A stretch of 64,000 nt of DNA. Source: Dichetophora obliterata (lineage: Eukaryota > Arthropoda > Insecta > Diptera > Sciomyzidae). Within the stretch, counting starts at the first letter, position 1, and each line of letters begins with the position of its first letter. The stretch lies in the NCBI GenBank assembly GCA_963920525.1, contig OY986437.1, forward strand, positions 28,477,063-28,541,062. The letters are read 5' to 3'. Below are positions 10,820 to 22,424 of this stretch, piece after piece. The notes beneath the pieces are model-generated. The model worked only from the letters and a program-made list of their open reading frames with translations. It was not told the origin of the DNA and did no database searches. A program made the position numbers and the translations under genes.

Positions 10820-11350
10820 CACACTGTGTAATCCAAGAGTGATTGTCGAAAAACCAATGCACCCACAAAGAGTGACTGTTTGGTGCTGTTTATGGGCTGG
10901 CGGCATCATTGGGCCGTATTTTTTCCAAAATGGTGTTCGCTATCGTGAGATGATAACGAACTTTTTATGGCCCAAATTGAAAGATATAGATGTGGACGAT
11001 AAGTGGTTTCAACAGGACGGTGCCATTTGCCACACCGCTAACGAAACAATGGCTCTTTTGCGCGACAAATTCAATGGCCGTGTTATCTCACGTGGTGGCG
11101 ATGTCAATTGGCCGCCAAGATCATGTGATTTGACACCGTTGGACTTCTTTCTTTGGGGTTATTTGAAAGAAAAGGTGTACGTCAGCATAAGTCAGCAACA
11201 ATTCAAGAGCTAAAGGATGAGATAATTCGGCACATTAACGGCATAGACCCTCAATTATGCCTCAGCGTCATCGAAAATTTGGACCATTGGATGGAGGTGT
11301 GCCGCCGAGGTCGCGGCGTCCATTTGGCCGATATTTCATTCCATACATAA
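10820..11350 (+). pseudogene. Mariner-type transposase, 5'-truncated and frameshifted
   Basis: From about 10825 the frame reads NPRVIVEKPMHPQRVTVWC, the start of the catalytic domain. WFQQDGAICHT (first visible Asp) and PPRSCDLTPLDFFLWGYLK (second Asp) follow, with 36 residues between the two Asp by my count. The helix-turn-helix N-terminus is missing, and a short stretch after GPYFF is deleted compared with relatives. A frameshift near 11175-11190 moves the end into another frame, where ATIQELKDEIIRHI and HLADISFHT complete the protein. It is inactive. It lies in intron 1 of the NWD-like gene, in the opposite orientation. Confidence 0.9.
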
Positions 11351-12472
11351 TTGAACCACACCAATATTATCATAATAAAAGTAAATACAAATAATTTCCT
11401 AAAAAATTTGTGTTTTATTCAAAATCAACATCGGCCCTTAAAATTTAACCAATATATATAATTTAACCTTTATATATAACATATTTAACCTTTATATATA
11501 AAATTTTGTTTTTTTTATATCAGATGACATAAAAGTGCTGCGCAATGGAGACCGTTTGGGTATCTTTTTTGTTCAACGTGACGTTGGTTGGACAGCGTAT
11601 TGGCACTTTACATTACACTTTTATGCACCAAAAAAATATTTTCCTTTGGCATTTTCCTGCACTTTAAGAATCAATAAAAAACGGCCAACATTCAAGGTGC
11701 CCATTTACTTCCTTCCATAAAAAAAAAATCAAGAACTTCACCGTGTTGAGCCTCTAGATGAGAACTTGCCCTTAAAGATTTATAAAGTATGTAGTTTATT
11801 TAGAAATCCAGAAAAATCCTTTTACTCATATGAAAATCTATCTACTATGACTACAATTAAAATCGATATTAGCACTGAAATATTATAATAATTTGCATGA
11901 GATTGAAACAAAAATTTTTGATAAAAAAATACGATGGTTAGATACTGTACATTTTTTAAAATAAAAATGCGGTCTTTCCATTCCATTCCAAGACTCTCAA
12001 AACTTTAATAAACTTAAAGATGAGTAGATTTGGATAATCTTGGAAACTCTCTTGAGATACTAAAATAAAAACAAATTTATATTCTGCTCATCACTTTAGA
12101 CAAAAAGCAAGTTGCAGAAATGAAAAATTACTTAAAAAAGAGTAAAAAAATTTAAATTTTCTTTATATTCTGCTCATCTCTATAGACAAAAGCAAGCCGC
12201 AGTAATGTAAAAAAAAATAACTTAAAATACTTTTATGGTAGAACTTTTTTATAACATTGTCAATAATGTAACGTAACGATCTTAAGGGGTAAATTTTACG
12301 GCTCTCACCGTTCACTTTTTTCCCAACTGAAAATTTCGATTGAACTCACGTAGTGGTTTTCTCTGTTTCGCAGACTTTTCGTCACCGACAACTGGCAATA
12401 AAACAAGAAATTCACGGCACAAAAAAAAAAAAAAAGGATACAAAAATACCAAAGAAAACTTTTTCAACTTAC
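11351..12472. other. Rest of intron 1; AT-rich
   Basis: It contains the mariner 3' flank, a tandem TTTAACCTTTATATATA word (about 11450-11510) and an unassigned short ORF at 11535-11720. No exon signal is visible. Confidence 0.45.
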
Positions 12473-12587
12473 CTTCCTTTAGGCTGGAGATGTAAATCTT
12501 TACCAGCAACGGCTTTGGCAGACGCGTATTCTTGGACGTGACGCCCCGTAGGGCGTTCAGCACGCCCTCATCAATGGGCACAGCCAT
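12473..12587 (-). CDS. NWD1/NWD2-like NACHT-WD protein, exon 1 (start codon)
   Basis: The exon starts at ATG 12587 (MAVPIDEGVLNAL) and reads 38 codons plus one base. It ends with AAG GAA G followed by GTAAGT (donor at 12472-12471). The last part, LLVKIYISSLKE, is the first strand of the DUF4062-like N-terminal domain of NACHT/WD-repeat proteins (family pattern: V-hydrophobic-ISS-TFTD-ER). The single leftover G joins AA of the next exon to give GAA, and the join reads KEEFCQERR, the expected continuation. With the other three exons it gives 187 residues. Known family members are cytosolic STAND NTPases; the partner and role in flies cannot be read from this sequence. A non-coding upstream exon is possible. 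The identification rests on remembered family patterns and exon phase, not on a search. Confidence 0.75.
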
Positions 12588-14657
12588 TGAAGCTGTGTAT
12601 TTGTGTGTTGATATGAGTTTATGTGTGTATGTGTCTAATGTACGAATGTGAGTTTAGTCTTTGAATGGATTTTGTGCTGCGGCTGTTTGTTTTAAGCAGC
12701 ACTCAGAATTTTACTTTTTACGAATGCAAACTTTTTACTGCTGCTGCTACTCGTCCTCGTTCTGCTGCTGCTGCTGCTTCTACTGCGGCAAATTGATTTC
12801 TTGCGCATCTATTTATTGTGTAGCCTTTGCTTTATCCGCGATGTCTTTGCGAACTTTGGCTCCTTTTTATTGCCCATCAAAGTTTACGCTTGTCGCATAA
12901 TTTAAATATTTATAAGTTTGCATGTAATCAAGAAGACGTTGCGTACCATTTTCATTACGTAGTGGTGGTGTTGCCAACTTCGGATACTGCAAATAAAAGA
13001 ATCAGAAAAAGTACGAAAAAAATTAGATAATTTAAATAACATGAATGTGAATATTTATTGGCCTGCAAGAAGCTGCAAGAAAGTAAAAAAAAAATTTAGC
13101 AAGCAATGGTTATTTAGTCTAAATTTATAAGTTATGCAAAAAGGTAAATTTTTTTTGCGGATATCGTGTACTTTTGGCTTAGTTTGAGTATCAAAAGGTC
13201 ATAGGAAGTTCTGCAGCGCGTTTGGCGAAATGCAGTCTTACGTTGGACAAAAAAAAAGTCAAGAAAATAGAAAAATAAATAAAAAAATAAGTCATAAAAG
13301 ATAGATATACTTTGAATAAAAGTTAACGAATAATCAAATTTAGAACTGCAAAATTATCTATAATTTTTTAAAGCGCTTTTGTATGATCAAAAGCAATCCT
13401 TTAGAAAACAGCAGGATTTTCTCTAAGCAGCTTTAAAGTTAAGCTATTAAAGTTTAAGCTTTTCTAGCATGGAATTGATTTGAGGTTGTAAAGTGAATAA
13501 GATAACATGCTTGGCTTTAGTGTGTGTGTGTAAATGTTTGTCAGTGTGCTATCAGAGATACTGTCAATAGATGTCTCTGCGGTTGTAAGTTAACTTCTCC
13601 ATGTGGCTTTATTTGCAAAGAAACCCAAGAGGAAACATATTTAGTTTCAATTTTAAAGCTTATACTGCGATGGAAGGAATGTGATTTAAAATAATTGATT
13701 TTTACCATTTTTTTATAACCCACTAATTAGATGATGAACAACCTTTAATAAAATATTGAGAATCGATTCTCTAAAGTTTTTTGTACAGTTCAATTGTTTT
13801 ATACACAAATAAAATTTTTCATTTAATTATTTTGATTTATTTTTAATTATGTTACATATCATGTTCCTGCAATAAGTACTTCAATTTGTAAAATTGTTTG
13901 AAGACTTTGAAAAACTAAAAGGCAATTTAAAATCGAAAAAATAAATATGAGGAAAATTAAAAAATATGCTTGCAACTTTGAAATATTTTAAGTGAAGAGT
14001 AAATAATTGCTTTTTTGTATGTTATATCTTCAAAAAGCTGAAAACAATTTAAAAACATTACAATTTCCATAGCTCTCTTAATAGTTTCAAGCACATATTC
14101 AATATTTTCAAGCATAACAAATCATTGTATAGAAAAAAGATTTTAAAATTATCATTTTGCACATAGCAACAAAAAAAAAATGTTCATCTCTCAAAAGCTC
14201 AATGTTTAAAACATAAGCATAAGACAATAAAATCTCTTCTGAAAACTTTAAAAGCTTTGTAAGTTCGATATAAAATAGGCTTAATAGTTTTAATTAAATA
14301 ATAAATTATTGGTTCGAGCAATTTTTATAATGTTTTTAGTTTTGTTTAAAGTATTTAAAAAATAATAAAATTAAAAAACAGGACTGAAATGTTTTCTTAG
14401 AGCATCATTTCTTGCATTGCATTAATTAAAAAAAATATTCAAAATTACGACTTAAAAGACTGAAAAAATTCACCTTGACATTTACCATATTTGATTGGTA
14501 CAACCAAATTTTATGAATTGTTGACTTTGCAGCACTTTTAAATCTCAATTTTAACAAAACAAATTTTCCGCAATTTGTGCATATCAAATTTTCAAAATAT
14601 GTTGATTTTTTTAATTTTTTTTTTTTAATTTTATGAGCTGAGTTTCAAATTAAAAAA
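12588..14657. other. Upstream flank of the NWD-like gene; no gene seen
   Basis: This is the expected promoter/5' UTR side of the minus-strand gene. I see no clear TATA or initiator. A CTG/TGC-rich simple repeat lies at about 12737-12787, and the rest is AT-rich. Confidence 0.4.
12737..12787 (+). repeat. Imperfect CTG microsatellite
   Basis: Runs of CTG with interruptions, 150-200 bases upstream of the start codon of the NWD-like gene. Confidence 0.7.
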
Positions 14658-14658
14658 T

Positions 14659-15155
14659 TTATTTATTTATTTATTTATTTGTTAGAAATACAATTACAAA
14701 TAATTATATTACTATATTTGTACGGCACGAGCAACAAAGGCTATCGGCCAGGTAAATTAAAAAATTATTCATATCCGTGCTTAAAGCTTTAAGTAGCACC
14801 AGAAATAAAACAAATAAATATGTTGAAACTTAAAACTCCGTGAGAAAGACAATTATCCAGTGGGCAATTGCAGGAGTCTGAAGTCCTTCTGCAGGCCTGC
14901 GTTAGGATTTAAAAAGCCTTGCACACTCCTTGCAAACACCGTTTTTTTGCTTGTATGAAATGAGACAATTTGTCTGGCCTTTCGCTTTCCTTGCTCAAAA
15001 GAGACATATCAGAAGCGCTCTTTTGAGAAGTCACGTTAGAAGGAAAAGCAATATAAATATCAACTTGAAATAAAAAACATCTTTCAATTTCAGATTTGAA
15101 CTATGGTCCTCTCACGTGGCGGTCCGACATCTTACCCACTCGTCTATCGTAGCTG
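14659..15155 (-). mobile_element. Candidate tRNA-derived SINE
   Basis: On the minus strand the head (from 15155) reads GCTACGATAGACGAGTGGG, with an A-box-like TAGACGAGTGGG. A B-box-like AGTTCAAATCT follows about 40 bases later, the usual spacing of an internal RNA polymerase III promoter. The body has no ORF; it contains a perfect 9-bp hairpin (TCAAAAGAG and CTCTTTTGA). The element ends in a TAAA tandem tail (plus-strand TTTA repeats, 14660-14680). The flanks are TTAAAAAATT at the tail and TTAAAAATT at the head, a plausible target-site duplication with a one-base length difference. The tRNA fold itself is degenerate, so the class call is an inference. Confidence 0.55.
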
Positions 15156-15189
15156 TTAAAAATTATTAGCTTATTTTGCATCAATACAA

Positions 15190-15540
15190 ATGAAAGTAAG
15201 CTTTCGGGAGCCCGGGTTAGAGACCCAACTCGGAAAATATTTTAATTTATTTTAAATCTACATTTTTTTACAAACTGTGTATTCAAAATTTTTTTAAAAT
15301 TTTTTTATAAATTGTCTTCATACATATATATAAGAAAAGACTTGGAATTTTTCCATATACAAATTTTTATATAATAAAATATGAAAGTTGTAAGTTTTCG
15401 GGAGCCCGGTTCGAGACCCAACTCGAACAAAAAAAATTTTTTGTTGTTTTTTTAAATCTATATTTTTTTACAAACTTTTCTGTGTATCTAAAATTTTTTT
15501 TGATTATTTTTTTGTAAATTTTCATATAAAATAATATAGA
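15190..15540 (+). repeat. Two direct repeats (~194 bp) with B-box-like motif
   Basis: TTTCGGGAGCCCGG recurs at about 15202 and 15396, each followed by a GGTTCGAGACC-like word, ACCCAACTCG, and then T-rich sequence with similar TTTTTTTACAAACT words. GGTTCGAGACC in the second copy is close to a Pol III B box. Confidence 0.55.
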
Positions 15541-15544
15541 ACCT

Positions 15545-15760
15545 TCAAAAGGTAGGTCTTTAGAAGTACTCATCAATGCAGTGATCATGGAAGGTGTATT
15601 GACGCCAATAATAGCAGTGCTTGCATGCCTTATTTTGCGGAGCACTCGCTAAAATGCCCACTGGGTAAGAGTAATCTAACACTAGCAAGCAAATATATAC
15701 GGAACTGCTTTCAATGCCGCCATATTTGCGCTTACTGATTAAGAGCTCCATATTGAAAAG
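15545..15760. other. Higher-complexity island, unidentified
   Basis: These ~215 bases are less AT-rich than the neighbours and open in two frames. The plus strand gives MEGVLTPIIAVLACLILRS (hydrophobic, membrane-like) and then a stop. The minus strand gives a 63-residue frame with PVGILASAP. I do not recognise either, so this could be a host exon or a transposon scrap. Confidence 0.3.
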
Positions 15761-15981
15761 CTTAAAAATTCAAGGGTAAACTTATCAAATGCTTAAGCTT
15801 AAAAAAGGGGAAAAAAATATTTGAGCAATATAAAAACATTAAAAGAGTTTTAAGCAGTTGAGAACCTCCCGAGTAAAAATATTAGCGATCGGATAGTGGT
15901 CGGAAATAGGCTGGACGGCTGTAAAAGGGTCGAGCATGGCTCAAAAATAGTCCAAAAAGCCTAGCAGTCGAAAACTTGTGT

Positions 15982-16030
15982 CGAACAACGGCCGTACAAG
16001 GCTTGAACTAAGTTGTACGGCCGCTGTTCG
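15982..16030. repeat. 17-bp near-perfect hairpin
   Basis: Arms CGAACAACGGCCGTACA (15982-15998) and its reverse complement with one mismatch (16014-16030) flank a 15-base loop. It sits in a GC-richer block (15850-16320) that repeats CGGCCGT-like words, probably a MITE. Confidence 0.7.
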
Positions 16031-16602
16031 CCCGTTGTATGCCACCAAATTTTTCTATGCTCTTAATTAACAGCAACTGTATGTGCTTCTACAAAAGCAA
16101 TCCTCATTCGGCGATGCTGATGTTGATAGTATCACCACTTGTGTGTGACGCAAAAAAGCTGTTCATTCTCATTAAATAATAATCACATTCAGTCGATGAA
16201 CGGTCGCTGTACGCTCATTGTACAGCCGTATTTAAAAACGGCTTAAGTATGGACTGCAAACGACCCTTGTACACACGAGAAAAATATATGACATTAGGCC
16301 TTGTTCGGCCGCTATTTGGCCTCAGCTAAAAAAGTTTTAATTTTCCCCGAAATAATGCTCAATCTTAAAAATTTTTTAAAACTTTTAGTGATTATAGTTA
16401 AATCATAAGAGCTATAAAGCAATAATAAAAGCGCCAGGCATCAAACAAAAGATGATGTGAAAAAAGCAAAAAGTTAAAGTTAACAAAAGCCCAAGAGCTC
16501 AATATTAACACTATTTCTACCACGATAAAAAAGTATCTTTTGAATCCTTTGTGTTGAATAATTCATGTAAATAGGCACTTTATAAAATAACTTTATAAAA
16601 TA

Positions 16603-18250
16603 ACCTGAAACCTAGCGCATTGTTGCCACGCTCCCTTGTCAAAAGCCCTTAAAATGAAATCAATGAAACTGCATGTGAAAATGAGAGCGAATACTAGATT
16701 CTGACGACGTCCGACCTATAACTCCAAAGCTATACGATATCAAAAATTTGGGTTGCATGGGAGGTCCAACGCCCACTTAACAAAATCCATAAAATGCTAT
16801 AATTGAAATTGCATGTGTAAATTGAGGTCGAATACTGAATTCAAAAGTTGTGCGACATACAACCTCAAAGCTATTCGATATCGAAAATTTGGGTTGTATG
16901 GGAAGTGCCACGCCCACTTGTACATCGCTCATAAAATGTTTCTAATGAAACTGTATATGTAAATGTAGGTCTAATATTGAATTCTGACTCTGTGCCTGTC
17001 TATAACTCCAAAACTATTCGATAACACAAATTTGGGTTGTATGGGAGGTGCAACGCCCGCTTAACAAAAACCATAAAATGTTATCAGTGAAACTGCATGT
17101 GTAAATTGAAGTCGAATACTGAATTCCGATGCTGTGCGACCTATACCACTAAAGCTATTCGAAATCGCAAATTTTATTTTATGGGAGATTCCACGCCCCT
17201 TGTCAAACGCTCATGAAATGAAATGAAATTAATAATACTGCATGTGCGACCTATAACTCAAAAGCAATTCGATAGCACAAATTTGGGTTGTATGGGATGT
17301 GCGACTTAGCCTAGTCCCACGCCCATGTTATCAATGCAAATGTTATCAATAAAACTGCATGTGTAAATTTATGTCGAATACTGAATTTTGACGCTGTGTT
17401 GACCTATAACCCCAAAGCTATTCGATATCGCAAATTTCGGTTACATGGGAGGTGCCACTTCCCCTTGTCCAACGTCCATAAAATGTAATCAATAAATATG
17501 CATGTGTTAATTGAGGTCGAATACGGAATTCCGATGCTTTGTGACCTATAACTTTAAAGCTATGCGATATCGCAAATTTGGGTTGTCGCCCCCTTTTCTA
17601 ATGATCATAAAATTAAATCAATGAAACTGCATGCCTAACTTTAGGTCGAATACTGAATTCCGATGCTGTGCGACCTATAAATTCAAAGCAATTCAGTAGC
17701 ACAAATTCGTGTTGCATAGGAGGTGCCACTCCCCCTTGTCCAACTTTCATAAAATGCCATAAGTGAAACGGCACGTGTATTTCGAGGCTGTGCGACCCAT
17801 AACTCCAAAGCTATTCGATATCGTAAAGTTTTATATAATAGTGGGCGGTAAAAAGGGGTGTAGCAATTTTTTCTGAAACCATCTAGTACTCTACACAAAT
17901 CCATTGCCAAAATTTGAGCTCAGTCGGACCAGTAATTTCAAAGTCTTTTGATCTTTTCTTAAACATAGGCATAGTTATAGTGTCATCACGCCCATTTTTA
18001 GTAAAATTACCGACAGTTTTCATACGAACTTATTGACCAAATTTTAGTTTTATACGACCAAAACCATCTCAAATATAGCATTTTTATTGATTTGTGGGCG
18101 GTCAAAGGGGGTGTGGTATTATTTTATTTTTTCCTAAACCTTCGCGTATCAATTACAAACAAACCCGTAGAAGAAAGTATCCAATTTGGTTCATTCGTTT
18201 CCAAGTTTTAAGCATCCGAACAAATCAGGATCCATTTTTATATATACAGA
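16603..18250 (-). mobile_element. Helitron-like element with 142-bp array (copy B)
   Basis: This is the reverse-complement of the same tandem unit as copy A: CTGCATGTG-type landmarks are spaced about 140-142 bases apart (16671, 16811, 16953, 17095 and on). The 3' end on the minus strand reads GCGTGGCAACAATGCGC then TTTCAGGTTA, so the CTAG terminus seen in the other copies has decayed. After the array (17820-18250) comes the 5' part, with GTGGGCGGT words. It ends in a minus-strand TCTGTATATATAAAAATGG, like the 5' end of copy C. It has no helicase. Confidence 0.65.
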
Positions 18251-18919
18251 TGATTTGATAAAGCCATATTGTAACCTCGTACGATTTTTCTTACGCCAAC
18301 TTTGATCTATTTCATAAAAAAAATGTCGAACCTTAGAGAAAAATTTAAATGCCAAATTTTCGTTTCAGGTTCGTACGCTTTTTTGTACGTCAACTTTGAT
18401 CAATTTTATAAAAAAAAAACTGTTGAACCTTAGAGAAAAATTTAAATACTAAATTATAGTTTTAAGTTTTTGCTCTAAGCATGTTTCGTTTTTTGTCGTT
18501 GGTCTTCGGTTTATGTTCAGGTTTTGCTTTCTTCCCTCAATTCTGTTACAGGGTTAGATTATTTCACATACCAAATTTTAGCAAAATCGGTCAAGTCGTT
18601 CAGGAGTTATTGAGTCTTAAAAACGCACTACTTAAAGCGCTCTCTTGCGGAAGTCTTTGGAATTTCTTTGCCAATGCTTTAACTTGGGTGCAGTTGAACC
18701 TTCATACCAAATTTCATTGAAATCGGTCCAGGCGCTTAGAAGTTATTATGGAGTGCTACGCCCACAGACTTGCGCCCACTTTTTCACATCCTCTATGATA
18801 TTTCTCCCTACAAAACTTACTCGGTGTCAAAATTTCAGCTCAATCGGATTAATGGTGCGCGAGCTTATACGGAACAGATAGACAGACAGAAGGACAAACA
18901 TTTGACTTTATATATATGA
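18251..18919 (-). mobile_element. Second Helitron-type 5' segment next to copy B
   Basis: A related but different 5' segment ends at 18919 with minus-strand TCATATATATAAAG and the family phrases ATTTCAGCTCAATCGGA and GACAGACAG. It contains direct copies of a TTCATA-to-CAAATTT-type phrase. It is either a longer 5' end of copy B or a separate element. Confidence 0.45.
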
Positions 18920-19318
18920 TTACAATAAAAAATTCATTCCAAAAAACGTAAATTGCCCAATCAAACTAAACAGTTTTAAAATATTTTAAGCCTAACAGCT
19001 TGACCTTAAGAACATTTAAGAATAAGGAAAATATATATAATGAACTCAAAAATGATCTAGATTAGTATAATAATAACCCACTTCATTGAAATGGAATAAT
19101 TTTTCAGAACAACACAGTTAAATAACTTTCTTTTTTATAAAAGCATTTTTATATCTGAAATGAAAAATGACAACATTAAAACTTTTAATTTCAGTAAATA
19201 TATTCCCGAAAGAGTATGTACCATTAGTTAAAGCTAAAATTAAAGCTTCCCAAAGCTCTTCCAATTAAGAAAGATGTGTGTGTTCGCTTTAAAAAATTCC
19301 TCAACTGTAACACGGTGG
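18920..19318. other. No gene seen
   Basis: AT-rich DNA between the Helitron-like block and the left terminal repeat of the composite element. Confidence 0.5.
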
Positions 19319-19343
19319 TTACACGAGACAGTACTGTTAAGAC

Positions 19344-19978
19344 CAGGGACCGTACCGGCTATGGTTTTTATCAAAAAAGTCAGATATTAATAGTTATTAT
19401 TTAACTTTTATTTTTTCCGACAAAAATACTAGTTATTTAATGCCTTTTATTTTTTCGCGCAAAAATAACAGTTACTTTTGACTTTTATTTTTTTGGTCAA
19501 AAATAACAGCTATTTTGTGCCTTTTATTTTTTCGGTCAGAAATATCAGGCAATTTGAATTTTTTTAAAGGCCACTTGATCGGCAAAAAAAAGTTTTATGC
19601 AATTTTTATGGTCTTATCAACGCGCACATTTTGAGCTTTAAAACTTTTTAGTTTTTAAAGTTTTTTATTCGTCCGAAAAAATACAAATTGCCTGATATTT
19701 TTGACCGAAAAAATAAAAGGCACAAAATAACTGTTATTTTTTACCTAAAAAATAAAAGTCAAAAGTAACAGTTATTTTTACCCGAAAAAATAAAAGGCAA
19801 AAAATAACAGTTAATTTTAATTTTTATAGTAACAGCCAAACATTTAAAAGGCATTTAATATTCGCAAAGCTGCTGCCATTACGATAATAATGGTATATTT
19901 AAAAAAGTCTTCCGGTCACTTTTTCGTTATGCCTTTTTCATTTGAAAATTGTAAAATAACAGTTATTTTCTGTCCCTG
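19344..19978. mobile_element. 635-bp hAT-type foldback MITE, TSD GTTAAGAC
   Basis: The ends CAGGGAC (19344) and GTCCCTG (19978) are perfect inverted repeats, flanked by identical 8-base GTTAAGAC (19336-19343 and 19979-19986). Inside are two fans of the word AAAATAACAGTTATTTT in inverted array (AATAACAG with CTTTTATTTTTTCG repeats), giving a long imperfect stem. An 8-bp duplication with CAGGG ends points to the hAT superfamily. It lies within the left terminal repeat of the larger element. Confidence 0.85.
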
Positions 19979-20224
19979 GTTAAGACAGTGAAACATACGT
20001 GTTAGTTGTTATGCCTGTGAATAAGATTCCATACAGTTGATAAGACAGTTGGCAAGACAGTAGACAAAATAGTAAAAAATTTCTATTTTATGAAGAAAAT
20101 AATTGTTAAAACTACGAGCACGCCAAAATATTGCAAATTTTCAACTAATTCTATTAAATTTTTTAAGTGAAAACTTCTTTAGGCGCGTTGAACGATTTTG
20201 GTAAAGGGTAAATCATTGGTTTGC

Positions 20225-20300
20225 ATCATCGTATTTTTCCAAGGAAATCGTCCACAATCGGCCGCAAGCTCACAAAGAAATCACTTGGCAACTCCTGAAA
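20225..20300 (-). other. Possible last exon of a lost transposase
   Basis: The minus strand has AATTTCAG followed by ELPSDFFVSLRPIVDDFLGK and a stop after 22 codons. Composition is more coding-like than the surroundings. I do not recognise the family. Confidence 0.25.
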
Positions 20301-21373
20301 TTAATGCATATAATCTGTTTGTTAGTATATAAATACTTAAGTTAGGTTGCAATAAGATGTTTGCAACCAAAACTTATTATTAATTCGGTTTATATTTATG
20401 TATTTATACCTTTAAAGTTTAGCAATTTCTTCAGTTGTTGTATTTGTCAAAATTTTTGAAAAATTTGCTTTTACTCAAACAGCTGCTATTCATGGTGAGA
20501 TTAAAAAATGGATCCATCTTCTTCTTTTTATTCCTTTTTCTGCTGGAACATCGTTTGCAAACAAAAAAATAATGTATGCATTGAGTGTTTTAACATTTTA
20601 ATCTTTAAGTTGTTATAAAGGCATATGTTGAACATTCAAATAATTACATGCATGCTCTTATTTTATTACATATCGTCAAAAAAAATTTGACAATTTTCAT
20701 ACTTGTTGTATTTGTCAGTGGCTTTTTATTTTCACCACTGCGGCATTTTATGTATATTCAGAGTTGTCAACTATGGCTGTTTGTCAATCGGAAAGTTTTT
20801 AGTCGTGGTAGGATAGAAAATATCAAGTTGAATAAAATTTGTGTGTGTTGAAAAAAATTTGTCTTTTTTGCTGTGTCAAATGGACGATGAAATTTTGACA
20901 ATTACAAATTTTGACATTTCGGTCGTGTTTTAGCGCAAATATTTTATTTTGTTTGCATTTTATCAATTTGCGACATATTTAATTCGAGAGCTTGTACTTG
21001 CAACATATTTCGTAAACTTGTAATATTGTTAACTTAAAAAACTGTTAAAAAATTAAAAAAATGAACGAAACAGCAGGGAAACAGAAAATATAGCATGCAA
21101 ATTGCTGTATATTTTACGCCGCCAATTCGGATCATCCCCTCTAACGCTGCGCAACCGCTGGGATCTTGTAATTCTCTTTGCGTTGTTGTTGTAAATTTAC
21201 TAAGTAGTTATTGTTGTACAGTAAACTTTAATTTTTTGTGGATGTTTATTTGTAGCTACAGTCACCATATGACATCGAACTAATTTAGAAAACAGTTTAT
21301 ACATATGAATTAAAGAGAATATATAATATTGGTAAATCTATTTGTTTTTAGTAAAAGTGTTACCGTATCGGAA

Positions 21374-21414
<41 letters not shown>

Positions 21415-21418
<4 letters not shown>

Positions 21419-21725
21419 GGCGGGTCAATTTGTATGGACGAATTTTTTGGAGGTCTGGCTCAGCGAAATTCGTAAAATACATGTAATTTCAAGACTTTTT
21501 CTCCACTACAGCATATACAAATTCTGAAAAAAAGCTGTGCGGACTTTCGTAAATAGATTTTGTTCTCAATTATAAAATATGAATGTATGAATGTATGTGT
21601 ATGAATCTATTTACGAAAGTCCGCACAGCTTTTTTTCAGAATTTGTATATGCTGTAGTGGAGAAAAAGTCTTGAAATTACATGTATTTTACGAATTTCGC
21701 TGAGCCAGAATTTGACCCGCCCTAA
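21415..21725. mobile_element. Hairpin MITE with TTAGGGCGGGTCAA ends in (TA)n
   Basis: Two arms, 21415-21561 and 21605-21725, are inverted copies of each other, nearly perfect over about 120 bases. The left arm has about 24 extra bases near 21433. The outer ends are TTAGGGCGGGTCAA and TTGACCCGCCCTAA, bordered on both sides by TA runs. The ~40-base centre is ATGAATGTATG-rich. TA flanks suggest a Tc1/mariner-type duplication. There is no ORF of its own. Confidence 0.85.
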
Positions 21726-22259
21726 TATATATATATATATATATATATGAATATATTTACATATTTACATATATATAGTTCATATTAATGAACAATTTAG
21801 CTCATTGAGGAAATTTAAAAAATATATATGTATATTTATATTATAACAATTACGTATTAAACCTGCAAAATAATTAATATTTTCAGTAGTAATTGAATAA
21901 CTAAAGTCTGCTTATCCTAAGCATTCTATTTTTTAAAACTGTTTAGCTTAATTTCTTATATGGATTATATATAATTTATAAGCTATAGATATTTCTTAAT
22001 TTTAGAATATTCTATTTTTAATACACAATGCAATATAGATATGGTAAACATGTATATTGTGTTAGTGTTATGATATAAATTGATATAAATAAGCTTTAAT
22101 TTTTTATATTAATCAATAATGAAATAATTTAAATAAATAACTTTAATTATATGTATTTTTGATATGGTGACACTTTTGCTTAAAAGAAATAGTTTCAGTA
22201 ATATATAAATAATTTAATAAATTGTTATAAGCTCTTAACAAAAATAATTCTAATTTCAT

Positions 22260-22424
22260 ATGCCAACTGTAGCTACACGATTAGAATTCACAACGCCTAC
22301 AAAAAATTTCCGGCTTACTGCGCCAACAACAATTACCAAGGAAATCTACAAACAAGGAAATTTTCGCTTCGGTCGGCAGTCCTCTCACTGCTATACTTTT
22401 TTTATCTTCTGTCATTTGATATTC
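22260..22424 (+). other. Short ORF near right end of composite element
   Basis: An ATG at 22260 opens 54 codons starting MPTVATRLEFTTPTKNF, with a run of Thr/Pro, then stops. It is unrecognised and may be the remnant of the element's own gene. Confidence 0.25.

Noticed and set aside
10725..10820. Start codon and first 30 residues of the mariner ORF
   Set aside because: The leading part of that frame does not resemble a transposase; the homology begins only at about 10825, so the ATG is fortuitous.
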